Assembly: GCF_029227915.1 (NCBI RefSeq)
Contig: NC_079878.1
Coordinates: forward strand, 14,880,001-14,944,000
DNA from: Hydractinia symbiolongicarpus
Lineage: Eukaryota; Cnidaria; Hydrozoa; Anthoathecata; Hydractiniidae
Reading direction: 5' to 3'
DNA length: 64,000 nucleotides
Shown: positions 31,401 through 38,869 of the stretch, one piece after another
Numbering within the stretch: position 1 is the first letter of the stretch
Layout of the letters: each line of letters begins with the position of its first letter
Translations under genes and position numbers: made by a program
The notes under the pieces: model-generated
Database searches by the model: none
What the model saw: only the letters and a program-made list of their open reading frames with translations
Told to the model about the DNA's origin: nothing

Positions 31401-32111
31401 AAAGCAAACAAACAAACAAACAAGCTAACAAAAAAAGCAAACTAACAAACAAACAAGCAAAACTTACTCAGCACACTTTTTTCTTTAAAATCTACTTCAG
31501 AAACTTTTTCCATAAAAAGCCAATTTCTACACACTAAAATCAAGCAATAAAAAAACTTAAAAATTATTTCCTTAGCATCCTTTAATATTGATTATACGGT
31601 TAATTAATAAGGTGACGATGTAACCCTTAGAAAGGTATAAGTTCTTCATTTTTTTGAAAAAAAGAAGTTTATCGTAACCTCTTCCCTAACGATGCTCCTC
31701 GGACCTTAGCCTGAGAAAGATAAATTTTCTTTAAACCCAATTCGTGTTGCCTAAATTTTAAGTGAATTTCAGGCCTATGCTAATCTCTATGAGGGATAGC
31801 ATTGATTTTGATATATAGCTAGTTGAGATGTACTGTTGTCTTGCATATTTTATTATAAATATGCAGCAAGGTTTCCCAGATTTTGAAAACATAAAAGTTT
31901 AAAACAGTTTCCTCATACTTCTTACATCTTGTTGAAATGACGTAATAACGCTTTCGTCAACCTTGTCATCGCGTCGATTGTCCGTAGACCAATCTTTGTA
32001 AAATCTTTCCTCAAAGTTAGGAAAGTAAGTAAAGTATAACGATGTAACCAATTTTAAGCTTATTATTGCAATCATTATTAAAAATAAAGCACGAACGTTT
32101 GTGGACAACAT
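19117..32111 (-). CDS. Multi-exon surface protein: F5/8C, jelly roll, F5/8C, Ig-like modules (gene span)
   Basis: Supported minus-strand exons, in order: 31,926-32,111; possibly 31,679-31,710; 31,468-31,526; 31,212-31,369; 30,181-30,928; one starting at 26,947; possibly one starting at 26,639; 25,895-26,037; 24,327-24,824; 20,716-21,849; 20,026-20,187; 19,518-19,771; 19,117-19,440. Where adjacent exons are known, the intron phases join correctly. The order is signal peptide, F5/8 type C, a galactose-binding-like jelly roll, a second F5/8 type C, Ig-like, a Cys-rich PAN/WSC-like stretch, two or three Ig-like domains and a hydrophobic C-terminus. This is a secreted-pathway adhesion or recognition protein by architecture. 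The exon joins around 24.8-25.9 kb and 26.0-26.9 kb are not resolved. I know no named orthologue. Confidence 0.7.
19518..19771 (-). CDS. Exon: end of one Ig-like domain, start of the next
   Basis: Acceptor GCATTATTAG, donor GTAGGC, phase 1 in and 0 out. It reads NLNHKQLSGKYKVELIGEYC (Ig strand F region) and then KGKKIVLTAKISGGYPP, the opening of the next Ig-like domain, which finishes in the last exon. Confidence 0.75.
20026..20187 (-). CDS. Exon: Ig-like domain, first half
   Basis: Acceptor GGCACTTAG, donor GTAAGA, phase 1 in and out. It encodes SSPHVVVEEKSDILEIRTN and DIRWYKDGIFIKQS, the W-Y-K-D-G signature of an Ig C strand. Confidence 0.75.
20716..21849 (-). CDS. Large exon: Cys-rich PAN/WSC-like part and Ig-like domains
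   Basis: Acceptor TTGCTTACAG, donor GTTAGT, phase 1 at both ends, 378 codons. The first 75 residues have a spaced cysteine set (DHCPPANV, LSCFNKVVAAGHRSFAYEF, KQCYGG, LYGC) that resembles a PAN/apple or WSC module. The middle contains several Cys and Tyr-rich beta-like stretches. The end, PIHTGWYELTVFSPFGISKN, has the G-W-Y of an Ig F strand. The joining codon with the exon at 24,327-24,824 is a clean Val. Confidence 0.65.
21850..24326. other. Intron with dispersed repeat fragments
   Basis: Several copies of the CCCGTG...CCACGG stem motif occur here, and 23,530-23,760 resembles 2,725-2,900. No exon or transposase motif is supported. The frame at 22,578-22,976 lacks any recognisable domain. 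Confidence 0.45.
24327..24824 (-). CDS. Exon: Ig-like domain of the surface protein
   Basis: Acceptor CAATTGTCTTTAG, donor GTAAAT, phase 1 in and out, 498 bases. VDKRVKLSCDVHSN and SFEWYE give the B-strand Cys and C-strand Trp of an Ig fold, with a second Cys in IIGCHQF. The exon continues with a second beta-rich stretch to HLANA. A truncated LINE lies only about 20 bases upstream of its acceptor. Confidence 0.65.
24846..25490 (+). pseudogene. 5'-truncated LINE, C-terminal tail and 3' end
   Basis: The frame at 24,848-25,204 reads like the end of a LINE ORF2 (MGAKIYNTLPLEARS, FKTFLNEHFN). It matches the same position in the LINE at 12,040-15,935 (AAKIYNELPINIRNE, FSLLLKEHL). The 3' end GGACACATATTTATAACAGC, then TATCC, then AATAAA-rich A tract is also shared. 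Severe 5' truncation is the normal product of LINE insertion. It sits inside an intron of the surface-protein gene, antisense to it. Confidence 0.7.
25895..26037 (-). CDS. Exon: C-terminal part of an F5/8 type C domain
   Basis: Acceptor TTTTTTTTGTCAG, donor GTGTAAGT, phase 0 in and 2 out. It encodes RQWLNPRLVAKLLRFIFYQ and ends FCFRVELYGC, the classic closing motif of coagulation factor 5/8 type C (discoidin) domains. Confidence 0.75.
26170..26300. repeat. Dispersed CCTCGTCCCCAGG repeat copy
   Basis: TGGGGACAAAATCAACCTCG continues into TCCCCAGGACC and CTTTTCGC, which matches 11,945-12,035. It is an intronic repeat copy. Confidence 0.4.
26515..26639 (-). CDS. Possible exon: middle of second F5/8C domain
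   Basis: After a TTTGCCGCAG acceptor at 26,640 the frame reads GISREMILALLLPDDEEKN, then YPITPD and LIVFSLSD. This aligns by eye with ITALKFVIPNYPK...YRLDIFED in the first F5/8C domain. The donor was not fixed and its phase does not simply join the next exon, so the exon is tentative and its lower boundary is approximate. Confidence 0.35.
26880..26947 (-). CDS. Exon: start of second F5/8C domain (3' boundary uncertain)
   Basis: The acceptor TTATGTTTAG at 26,948 gives AAATAAGACTACC in phase 1, which joins cleanly to the exon ending at 30,181. It reads IRLPVEAIIDGWATQGALLA then ENKWC, like the opening of a discoidin domain and like RGASLGKRNW in the first copy. No convincing donor was chosen, so the lower coordinate is approximate. 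Confidence 0.5.
27014..27639. mobile_element. MITE with CTGG/CCGG-rich inverted termini
   Basis: The left end, AGGGGCTATTCATATGAGGC, mirrors the right end AGCTCGCCTCCAAATGAAC then AGCCCCT with a few mismatches. Subterminal GGCTGG/CCGGTT motifs occur several times on both sides. No coding capacity is seen. It is about 625 bases and lies in an intron of the surface-protein gene. Confidence 0.6.
27640..28381. other. No gene seen (intronic)
   Basis: AT-rich sequence between two mobile elements. The 28,251-28,436 frame is without a recognisable domain. Confidence 0.4.
28386..29647. mobile_element. Integrase-type DNA transposon with 29-bp TIRs (IS481EU/IS3EU-like)
   Basis: Bases 28,386-28,414 are exactly the reverse complement of 29,619-29,647, and similarity continues inward. 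TTTG flanks both ends (28,382-28,385 and 29,648-29,651), a 4-bp target duplication. Subterminal GCGGCCG motifs are numerous: two oppositely oriented GCGGCCGC on the left (28,457-28,503) and five related sites on the right (29,464-29,577). The interior holds a decayed transposase with an rve-like core. Superfamily naming is from memory of domain pattern. Confidence 0.75.
28680..29310 (+). pseudogene. Decayed rve/DDE integrase-like transposase
   Basis: Pieces in shifting frames read SQLKAILKKKGLSRKRN, YGILVSKKDV, VDPEGVESRK, RRMYWSIGPGDVYHLDGNDK (first catalytic Asp in HLDGN), IHRCVDGFSRKILWLVVASS and RNQRIEAYWSRLKK (the glutamate region). This order is that of the integrase-core transposases common in cnidarians and fish. 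Multiple stops and missing sequence between the core and the RIE.YWS motif make it inactive. A related copy with a better C-terminus is at 33,587-34,075. Confidence 0.65.
29652..30180. other. Intron, nothing recognised
   Basis: Sequence between the integrase-type transposon and the donor site at 30,180. No domain or repeat was recognised. Confidence 0.4.
30181..30928 (-). CDS. Exon: end of first F5/8C and a lectin-like jelly-roll domain
   Basis: Acceptor ATATATTTCAG, donor GTAGGT, phase 0 in and 1 out. The first 55 residues close the F5/8C domain (AKEIRVIFKHYVFL..SIILLGC). Then GCPVFNFEDGALVNWTIEGK, LGRWWVSSYEYHPT, LQSPLFFINTTKLSFLIGGG and MFDDLRTVE follow. This pattern of F-ED-G-x-x-x-W, ...TSP.F...LSFLIGGG..., and a closing ..DDL is known from jelly-roll modules attached to bacterial fructosidases and seen in some animal proteins. 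Binding of a sugar is inference. Confidence 0.75.
31212..31369 (-). CDS. Exon: middle of first F5/8C domain
   Basis: Acceptor TTTCACTCACAG, donor GTAGGA. It encodes HRITALKFVIPNYPKYP and VNIQYRLDIFEDFEDV, the R-I-T-x-L and Y-x-L-x-x-S/F features of discoidin domains. A (CAAA)n tract at about 31,405-31,460 sits just upstream. Confidence 0.75.
31468..31526 (-). CDS. Exon: F5/8C domain, NWLFME segment
   Basis: Acceptor TTAGTGTGTAG, donor GTAAGT, 59 bases, phase 2 in and 1 out. NWLFMEKVSEVDFKEKSVL takes the place of the W-L-x-x-D-L stretch. The phase joins the next exon exactly. Confidence 0.6.
31679..31710 (-). CDS. Possible 32-nt micro-exon of first F5/8C domain
   Basis: TTATCTTTCTCAG precedes GCTAAGGTCCGAGG and the donor is GTTACG. 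Its phases (0 in, 2 out) are exactly those needed to join its neighbours, and AKVRGASLGK fits the domain. Being so short, it could be chance. Confidence 0.4.
31926..32111 (-). CDS. First coding exon: signal peptide of the surface protein
   Basis: ATG at 32,111, donor GTAAGA, 62 codons, phase 0 out. MLSTNVRALFLIMIAIISLK is a signal-peptide-like hydrophobic start. KVDESVITSFQQD at the end corresponds to the opening of the F5/8C domain. Confidence 0.7.
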
Positions 32112-32444
32112 AGTTCAGTTTCTCATCATTCGAATATATGTTAAACGAAATTAAAATGAGAAAACACGAACCTATTCAGTTATTAATAAAAACGTTGCAA
32201 TGGTACCCATGATTACGCTGCATTGCAGTTTTTGTTTTTTTCCATTTTTTTAGCGCGTCGCGCTAAGAAGCTAGAACAAGCAACAGATTTCCGCCTTGTA
32301 AAGAGAAAATTTACTCAGAAGAAAAAAATTTAATAATCGACCAAGACTGAGATTCTTATTTAAAAACAAGATAGACTATTAAAAGATTAAGCCAAACTTT
32401 ACTATGTAACTTAATAACCGCTATTTTGAGGCTTTTTGAATATT

Positions 32445-32660
32445 CTATTTCCAAAATTGATTTAAAGTAGCCCTTCTAGAAGGTTTTGTAAACATATATG
32501 TTAGGAAAAGTTTAAGCATGATTGCGTCATGATCACTGAAATAGACATTAACTAGGGTCTCGACGTCAAAAGTATTTAGAAAATTTTCATGGATATAGAT
32601 ATTCTGAAATAACGTGATTTTTTCTATTGTACACAAAGTGTTGTATACGAGTGCCAAATA
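32445..32660 (-). pseudogene. APE-type endonuclease fragment of the Helitron-like family
   Basis: It reads NIYIHENFLNTFDVETLVNV then YFSDHDAIM and SRRATLNQF. The first part matches HIYIHKNVLNTFEVDTLV at 5,360-5,420, and the tail matches the frameshifted end at 5,480-5,510. This copy keeps the SDH catalytic motif that the other copy lost. Confidence 0.65.
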
Positions 32661-32685
32661 AACGAGGGGGGTCTTAATAGTAAGG

Positions 32686-32760
32686 GGGTTGAAAAATACT
32701 AGAATTTTAATAAGTGGGGAGTAAATTAAAAGGGGGGTGGGGGGGGGTGGATAAATAAAA
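32686..32760 (+). repeat. G-run tract (possible G-quadruplex)
   Basis: Several runs of three to nine G within 75 bases of otherwise AT-rich DNA. Four runs of at least three G are close enough for a G-quadruplex on the plus strand. Confidence 0.5.
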
Positions 32761-33000
32761 AATGTATTAGTTTCTCCTTAATTTAACCTCTATGCTGATA
32801 TATATATAGAATATAGCATACCTACAGTTAAAATGTAAAAACAAAACAGAAAAACCATGTTTAAAGTCATGTTTCATTACATGACTCCCTATACCGATTT
32901 AATGTTTTCTCAAAAAAATAGGCCTTACTCTTACTCCCTTGCTCAATGTTGTTGTTTTGATAAAGGCTGATATCTAAAAAAGAAAAAAACATTGATAAAC

Positions 33001-33324
33001 ATGAAAAACATTGATAACACTGAGTATACAAATGTGGATGGAACCTATATTGCCACATTATTGACACCAATATATTCAGAGCAGGAGTCTACTAGACGTC
33101 AAGTTGAAGAAACAATCATAGATATGTTTGAGGATTTTCTCTATGAAATTGATACAAAACGTATGGAGTATATGTTGTTTTGGCTAACTGGACAAAAACA
33201 TATACCTATTGACCATACAAAATTGAAAATCGTAGTATATTTTGACAATGACTGTTTCTCGAACTGTTGGTCATACGATTTGTTTTCCTGTTGTTCACTC
33301 ATGCAGTCGGTCAATAACTCTTGA
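33001..33324 (+). CDS. Unrecognised short frame, weakly HECT-tail-like
   Basis: A 108-codon plus-strand frame from the ATG at 33,001. The stretch MLFWLTGQKHIPIDHTKLKI and VVYF loosely resembles the F-x-T-G...P...I-x-V-x-F segment of HECT-like domains seen in some cnidarian transposon-linked proteins. There is no catalytic Cys context I would trust. It lies beside integrase-type transposon debris and may be part of it. Confidence 0.25.
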   Translation: MKNIDNTEYTNVDGTYIATLLTPIYSEQESTRRQVEETIIDMFEDFLYEIDTKRMEYMLFWLTGQKHIPIDHTKLKIVVYFDNDCFSNCWSYDLFSCCSLMQSVNNS

Positions 33325-33586
33325 AGTCGCTCACATGAAAAGTCCTGAAAGTTTTCGTAGAACTCTGTACATAGGTTTCTGTAAAGGACAGTCATTTGCA
33401 AGAACATGATATTTAGATATGTACCTTATTATTGTTAACATTTTTTAACATTATAAAGGGACATACAAAAGTAAAGATTTCTAACAGTTATTTATATTTA
33501 TACTTCTGTTGATATTTTTTCTTTTTTTTTTAGTATATATCATTTTTTAAAAATTTATGTTATCAGCAAAATCTGGTATATATATT

Positions 33587-34075
33587 TTATGTCCCTTGGC
33601 GCGCAATCTTCAAAAGCGTGTGGTAAACGCTCAAGGCATCATCCCGAGTTTTTGACGCATGGATTTTAAGCTGTGCAGGTACATAATCGAAATACTCAGT
33701 GAATTTGTTTTCATCTTCGGAATCGTTTGTTTCTTCCATTGCGTTCAAAAACTTGTCCTCTTCTATTTCAAGTTTCATTTCTGTACCACTGTAACTTTCA
33801 GGTTTATAGAAAATTGAGTCTGGCTGGCCTGACACACAATCAAACCTTGATTTGCGGATATAGTGTGTGTTCCAATGTTCCTTCACATCGTTTAGTTCTT
33901 GTTGTATAATCCCAGAAAAAGAATACCATAAGCATTCCATAAGCATTTGTTGTTCATCGCCCAAATCCAATGTACCCTCAGACTCTATTTGTTAGATCTC
34001 CTCAAAGCCACAACATCTTTCTACTGAATCCGTCCATGGCTCCATGTATTGAAAATCATACCTTTTGAAAGGTCT
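33587..34075 (-). pseudogene. Second copy of the rve-like transposase, core and C-terminus
   Basis: Near 34,045-34,010 the minus strand reads GAMDGFSRKMLWL, matching CVDGFSRKILWL of the element at 28,386-29,647. At 33,970-33,587 an open frame holds ECLWYSFSGIIQQELNDVKE, HWNTHYIRKSRFDC and GQPDSIFYKP, the usual C-terminal region of this family. The part between is missing, so this is an internally deleted fragment. No terminal repeats were located around it. Confidence 0.6.
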
Positions 34076-34121
34076 GAATTCTAAGCGATTGCAAGGAAAT
34101 GTACATTTTCGAATAAATGAA

Positions 34122-34510
34122 CTAGCTAACAACACTTCTTCCTTGTATGATCCAATATTTTAAACGTATTTCAGTGAGTGTGTCCTTGGATCCCCCATGT
34201 TTAACTTTCTCATGACCTCGTTGAATAATTAATTGCGTAAAATATCCACATTTTGGTAACAAGATTAGATTACGAGAGTTTTGCGATATGAGTCTTCCTT
34301 TGCATCGTAATACATTTTGAGTGTCATAATAAATACCAAGGGATTGTTTTAGCTGGTTCCGATTATTTATCATTTTCAGCAAATACTTTCCGAATATTAA
34401 ATAACCATATATTTTCTGCGTCGTTAATTGCATCCAATGTAAGATAACCATATACGCGTTCTTTTTTACGTAACTTTCTCTTAATGTTGTTTAAAAATCT
34501 CAACACGTAA
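34122..34510 (-). pseudogene. BEL/Pao-type integrase fragment
   Basis: The frame has LGIYYDTQNVLRCKGRLISQ, NLILLPKCGYFTQLIIQRGH, VKHGGSKDTLTEIRLKYWII and QGRSVV. RC.GR...ILLP....LI...H...HGG...TL..+R..+WI..GR is the zinc-binding and N-terminal integrase signature of BEL/Pao retrotransposons. Nothing else of the element is seen nearby. Confidence 0.7.
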
Positions 34511-34875
34511 CTAGTAACACGTAGAGGGGGTTCATACTAGAATAAAGCATGCTTAGTATAAAAATAAAGCATGCTTTGACTAAAGCAAGTTGCCGGTAAC
34601 ATCAAAGGCAGAGTTGTAAACAAAATTTAAAAAAAAACGTTCATGTTCTTGTTTTTCTCACATACGAGTGAACTTTAAATTTCATAATACCCGCTCAAAA
34701 TCTTCACTTTTAATACTCAAATATTTGTGCATAATTTTCATTCTATTGTTTTATGCACCTATGGCAGCTGAAGCAAAAATAAAGAGTGCCTCGAAGCACT
34801 CTAAATTTTTGCTTGTACCAATTGCCTGTCGACTATCCCGAAAATACATAAAAAAAAAACAGGCTGTTTAATATA

Positions 34876-35471
34876 AAAACGTTAGACGTTGTCAGAGACC
34901 CACATACGGTCATATTTACAGGCCCGACAAGCTGTGGCAAGACGCAACGTGTCCTGGACCTGCTCGAGAACCATTAAAGGCAACCCTATTACAGCATAGT
35001 CGTATTATGTCCAACAATTAGATGGAATAAGATATACCTCGAGAGAGCCTCGCTCTGGCGGGACGACTACGTGTTTCTGATAGACCACAAAAATCGGCTG
35101 TTTGAATGGATAGAAAATTTGTCGTCGTTGCTGGCAGCTGAAGAGAGTTTGTTTGTCGTTGACGACTGTATAGCCGAAGAGAGCCTTGATAAGCGGCGAC
35201 AGTCCCTGCTTGAGCCTGCCATCAGCGGTAGACATAGCATAGTCTTTGGCTACTCACGCAATCGTATACTGCCTTGCCCAAAAATTTGAGGAGACAGAAG
35301 AAACAACTCTTCCTCTGGTACCCCCATGAACGTTGAGATCTGAAGATGATCGACGAAGAAACCAACCTTATTTTCGATTGGGGGGAGATCAAGGCTGAGT
35401 TAAAAAAGTCCAAACATGCGTGCTTATACGTGAAGCTTGAACATCCTAGGACTTTGAAAATTCTCGAGTGA
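34876..35471 (+). pseudogene. Polinton packaging ATPase (FtsK/HerA type), broken
   Basis: HTVIFTGPTSCGKTQRVLDL contains the Walker A box GPTSCGKT (about 34,918) and ESLFVVDDCIAEESLDKRRQ the Walker B box (about 35,155). In Polintons this enzyme drives DNA into the capsid. A TAA at about 34,975 interrupts the frame. Near 35,236 the tandem CATAGCATAG adds five bases and shifts it; a further TGA lies near 35,337. The tail (KKSKHACLYVKLEHPR) is still readable. It is inactive. Confidence 0.75.
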
Positions 35472-35509
35472 CCGTATAAAAAATCCGATTCTATCCTATA
35501 AGAGAAAAA

Positions 35510-35991
35510 ATGTCTTCGCAACTTAGCCTTTTTAACACAGTACCTGCCGGAGCAATCGAGACCCTGTTCGATGAACAAAATCGGCCTCGTCTACCAGGTG
35601 TGAAATAGTAGGGTTCAAGGGGCCATGGGATGCCCCCCCCCCTTGGTAGGGGGAAAATCCGCATGATGTATTCGTCACATTGGATGGTGCTCTGGAAATT
35701 GTTATCAAATCAAAAAAACCGAAGGCTGCACAACTTACCAGATGGCTAACTCGAAAAGGTGTTGAAAAATTGGAGGATGAGCTTAATGAGCATCGTCAAG
35801 CCCTCGAGGACAGGGATATGGGATACTTGTGGTGCTGGAGGACGAGCTTGAAAATAGGAATCGACAAACTTGCAGTGCTCCAAGAACGGTATGTACCACA
35901 TGCTCAAGATCCAATGAAAGACAACGCAATTATAATCCATGGCAAGCACAGCGCACAGGACGACGACGAGTACCATCATCTTCCCTACTAA
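35510..35991 (+). pseudogene. BRO-like (BRO-N) protein, broken
   Basis: A start MSSQLSLFNTVPAGAIETLF at 35,510 ends at a TAG near 35,608. After about 50 bases, a frame resumes with VFVTLDGALEIVIKSKKPKA and WLTRKGVEKLEDELN, typical of the BRO-N domain region of baculovirus-repeat-like proteins. A frameshift pair near 35,830-35,870 disturbs the middle. The tail has ERYVPHAQDPMKDN. BRO proteins bind DNA and are common in large DNA viruses and their relatives. Confidence 0.65.
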
Positions 35992-35996
35992 TGCAC

Positions 35997-37045
35997 GCGT
36001 GTTTAGAGGCAGAACATTAACAAGAAGACATTTTGGTTGCAGAATCCGTTTATACGAGTAGATTGTTCTCTATTTGTTAGGTATGACAGGACAAATTTCA
36101 GGGCATTAATTTCAAATCCAAATGCCTCAAGTTTAGCGATTAGTATATCATGTGGCACGCAATCGAAAGCTTTTGATAGATCCATTAAGACTGCACCAAC
36201 CACGTAATTCATCTCAAGTTTTTTCTTCCATTCTTCTAGTAAACGAATTAAGACATGCTGTGTATTATAGTTTTTCCGATAGGCTGACAAAAATATTGAA
36301 AGTTTCGATTCTATGAAAGACATGATTTGATCCTTCATAATGTTTTCATAGAATTTTGAAAATACATTCAACACACTGACAGGTCTAAAATTTCTAATGC
36401 TATGTTTGTCTTTGCCTCCTTTGTCAAGAGGTGCAACCGTTGCACGTTTGGCTCCATCGGGAAAAATATTCAATTTTATGCTGCTATTTATAGCATTTTT
36501 CAATGGGCCAATCAGATATTCACTAGCTAACTTCACAAGCTTTGGGGGTGTTTTGTCTCTACCTGGAGAGGAATTTATGTTTAAATTAGTAAAAAGTTTT
36601 TTGATTGTGTTGTCATCTACCTCCTCAAAGTTAAAAAAAATTTATATTTTCGTTGCAGGCTTTAATTTTGACAATACTCGGATGACTCTCGTATGTTTTA
36701 ATTATCTCATTAATTAGTCTCTCTTTGTCTAAGGAATTTCGATAATCAATTGATATTGGCTTGGTTCCACTACTTTTTTCTACAATGTTTATATAGTGAT
36801 CATTAAATAATTCAGCAAGCTCACTGTCATTGGTTATCTGAGCACCATCTTTGATAATCGTAATGTTATCATTGTTCAAACCACTTTTATTGGTTATAAA
36901 CGGCTTAATAGTTTTGCAAAAAGTTTTATTTTCTACAATCCCAGAATCTATAACATTTTTAAAATACATTTTTATGGCTTTCTTTCTGAGGCCAACACAC
37001 TTATTTCGTTGTTTTTTATATTTAATCTTGTTTTCTTCAGTAGGG
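35997..37045 (-). pseudogene. LINE reverse transcriptase fragment inserted in the Polinton
   Basis: The minus frames read KKQRNKCVGLRKKAIKMYFK (linker region), then SIRNFRPVSVLNVFSKFYEN, VLMDLSKAFDCVPHDILIAK and LSYLTNREQSTRINGF, the first half of a Jockey/L2-type reverse transcriptase. A frameshift lies near 36,570-36,640. It stops before the catalytic YADD box and lacks the endonuclease, so it is truncated at both ends. Confidence 0.75.
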
Positions 37046-37583
37046 TCCACGAAGAGTAATAGGACGCCTTTCAAACTCTTCGCCGGGTTGTCAATTTGAA
37101 GGTTGTAACTGGTATCAGCCTTTTTCATGGTAACCACCTTGCTTCTTAGGATCTTTTCGTAGGGTAAAGCAAGACGACTATACCGTGACATGGATGGTAC
37201 CGTCGTTGAGGTTGATCCCCTCTAAAATCAGGTTATTATCGCGATCAAATTTGGGTAGCCAGAGATCCCGGTAGACTGCCAGTGTGGAATAGTCATTGAT
37301 TTTGCACTTCGTTGCCATTCAAAATGATACGTAGGTCTCGCACCAGGCTTTTGCCGATATTCGAGACGATCAAGCGTTTTGTATTGGTAGTTGTCACTTC
37401 CAAGTCAAACAGGAGTAAAATAACCTCGTCCTGTCGCATGATGGGGATATCCACGTACGATTCCTTATTCTGATTGATTGTCGAGGAGGTGTTACTGATC
37501 TGGACGCGCTGCTTTCTCCCCTTGATACCAAAAAGCTGTTTCATTTTTGCGTATGGGGTCCAATGTAGTTCCAAATGCACTCA
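37046..37583 (-). pseudogene. Polinton major capsid protein, truncated
   Basis: The minus frame 37,580-37,293 has KESYVDIPIMRQDEVILLLF and TKRLIVSNIGKSLVRDLRI, which recall the N-terminal part of double-jelly-roll capsid proteins of Polintons. It continues in another frame as YRDLWLPKFDRDNN and then ALPYEKILRSKVVTMKKADT, YNLQIDNPAKSLKGVLLLF. It stops at the LINE junction near 37,046, and the C-terminal half is absent. At least two frameshifts are present. Confidence 0.65.
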
Positions 37584-37613
37584 TTTATTTATATGGGATT
37601 TGTTTTTAAATAA

Positions 37614-38869
37614 ATGCCAACGAATCCAGTATATGAGCAGGATATTGAGGATGAGGAGGGCCGTCCAGATGACAGACATGAAGATACTACTCCATCAACG
37701 CCAAGGCCTCCACGATCAGGAGAACAACAGGGTGTTCCAGGGGCTAGACTAAGATCAAAGGTCGATAGACTTTACGATCATCCTAGGGAGAAGTTGGGGA
37801 ATCCTACTGCGAGATATTACGATGCTTTTAGGCTGGAAGGGAAGCGTCTTTTTTTAACGATGTAGATATTACGGAAGCTATTACAAAGGAGAGGGGTGAG
37901 TTGTGATCTGCCGGATTTATCATAACAAAATTGAAGGTACATCTCGTGTGACTATACAACTACACCTAACAAAAACGCAGCGGTCCAGGCACTTGGGCAA
38001 GAGGTTGATGATATGGTGAAGAAGGCCAGGGCTGATGATATCATTTCAATGGACTATTTAAAGAATATCAACAAAGTTGCAGATGCCACAGAGAGGGCTA
38101 TCCAAGAAACTCCGTTTGGTGGCACTGATCTCACTGAACGTGAAATAAGAGGGTTTAACCAAGTAGTACAAACTACAAGAGGGAACTTAAAATACTTAAA
38201 AAACAAGATGATTTTGTACGACAGCGAAATTCACAATGCAGAGGATAAGGTTGAACAACTCAAGACGCAGAAGGCCGTGACAACCGAGGGTCAACGAGCT
38301 AACCTCAAGGGTGAAATAGCAAAGGTTAAGGAAAAGATCAAAGACCTGAAGGATGAAAAAGAGGCCGCGCAAGAAGCACATGGTCTACTTTCCTCTGAAA
38401 TAGTTAGTCAGCTGAAGGTCATCAAAGAAACCATAATGAAAATTGCCGGAGATTACACGTCCCTCCTTTAAAAGCTCAAGATCCTCTTCAAAGAGCAAGG
38501 TTTAACTATATTATCGTTTCAGCTGTTGGTCAACTGACAAGCACCATCGTACTTGCAGTTACAGGGGGAAGCGCTGGAGGTGCTGCAGGAGGAAGTGCTG
38601 CAGGAAGGGGGTTTGTAGAGAAGCAGCTGAAAAGGTTTGGGAAATTCCTGAAATACCAAGCAGCCAAGGCAGGCGCTGCATTACCCGGGGTTATTGGTAC
38701 CGTAGTCTCTTTCTTTCTCAGAGTAGCGGCAACAATTGTCGAATATGCAGCCAAGCACTTGTACATGGCAATCGCAGCTGCTGTTGCTTTTGTGGTGGCT
38801 TATGTTGGAAAGAGAAAAAAGTCTAATATGTCAATGAAACACATTAGACCTTACTTAGGCCAGATGTAG
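37614..38869 (+). pseudogene. Polinton coiled-coil plus hydrophobic-tail protein, broken
   Basis: Starts MPTNPVYEQDIEDEEGRPDD (acidic, Pro-rich). After frame changes near 37,855 and 37,905 it continues into a long frame (38,013-38,471) with an extended heptad-rich helix (about 38,200-38,390). A TAA at 38,469 and a frameshift near 38,505 separate a Gly/Ala-rich hydrophobic tail (GGSAGGAAGGSAAGRGF, VIGTVVSFFLRVAA) ending at a TAG at 38,867. Proteins with this plan accompany Polintons in cnidarians as I remember them; function unknown, membrane contact plausible. Confidence 0.55.

Noticed and set aside
34668-34871. Frame with hydrophobic start just before the Polinton ATPase
   Set aside because: It looks like a signal peptide but has no further domain and overlaps the upstream edge of the ATPase; no support as a gene.
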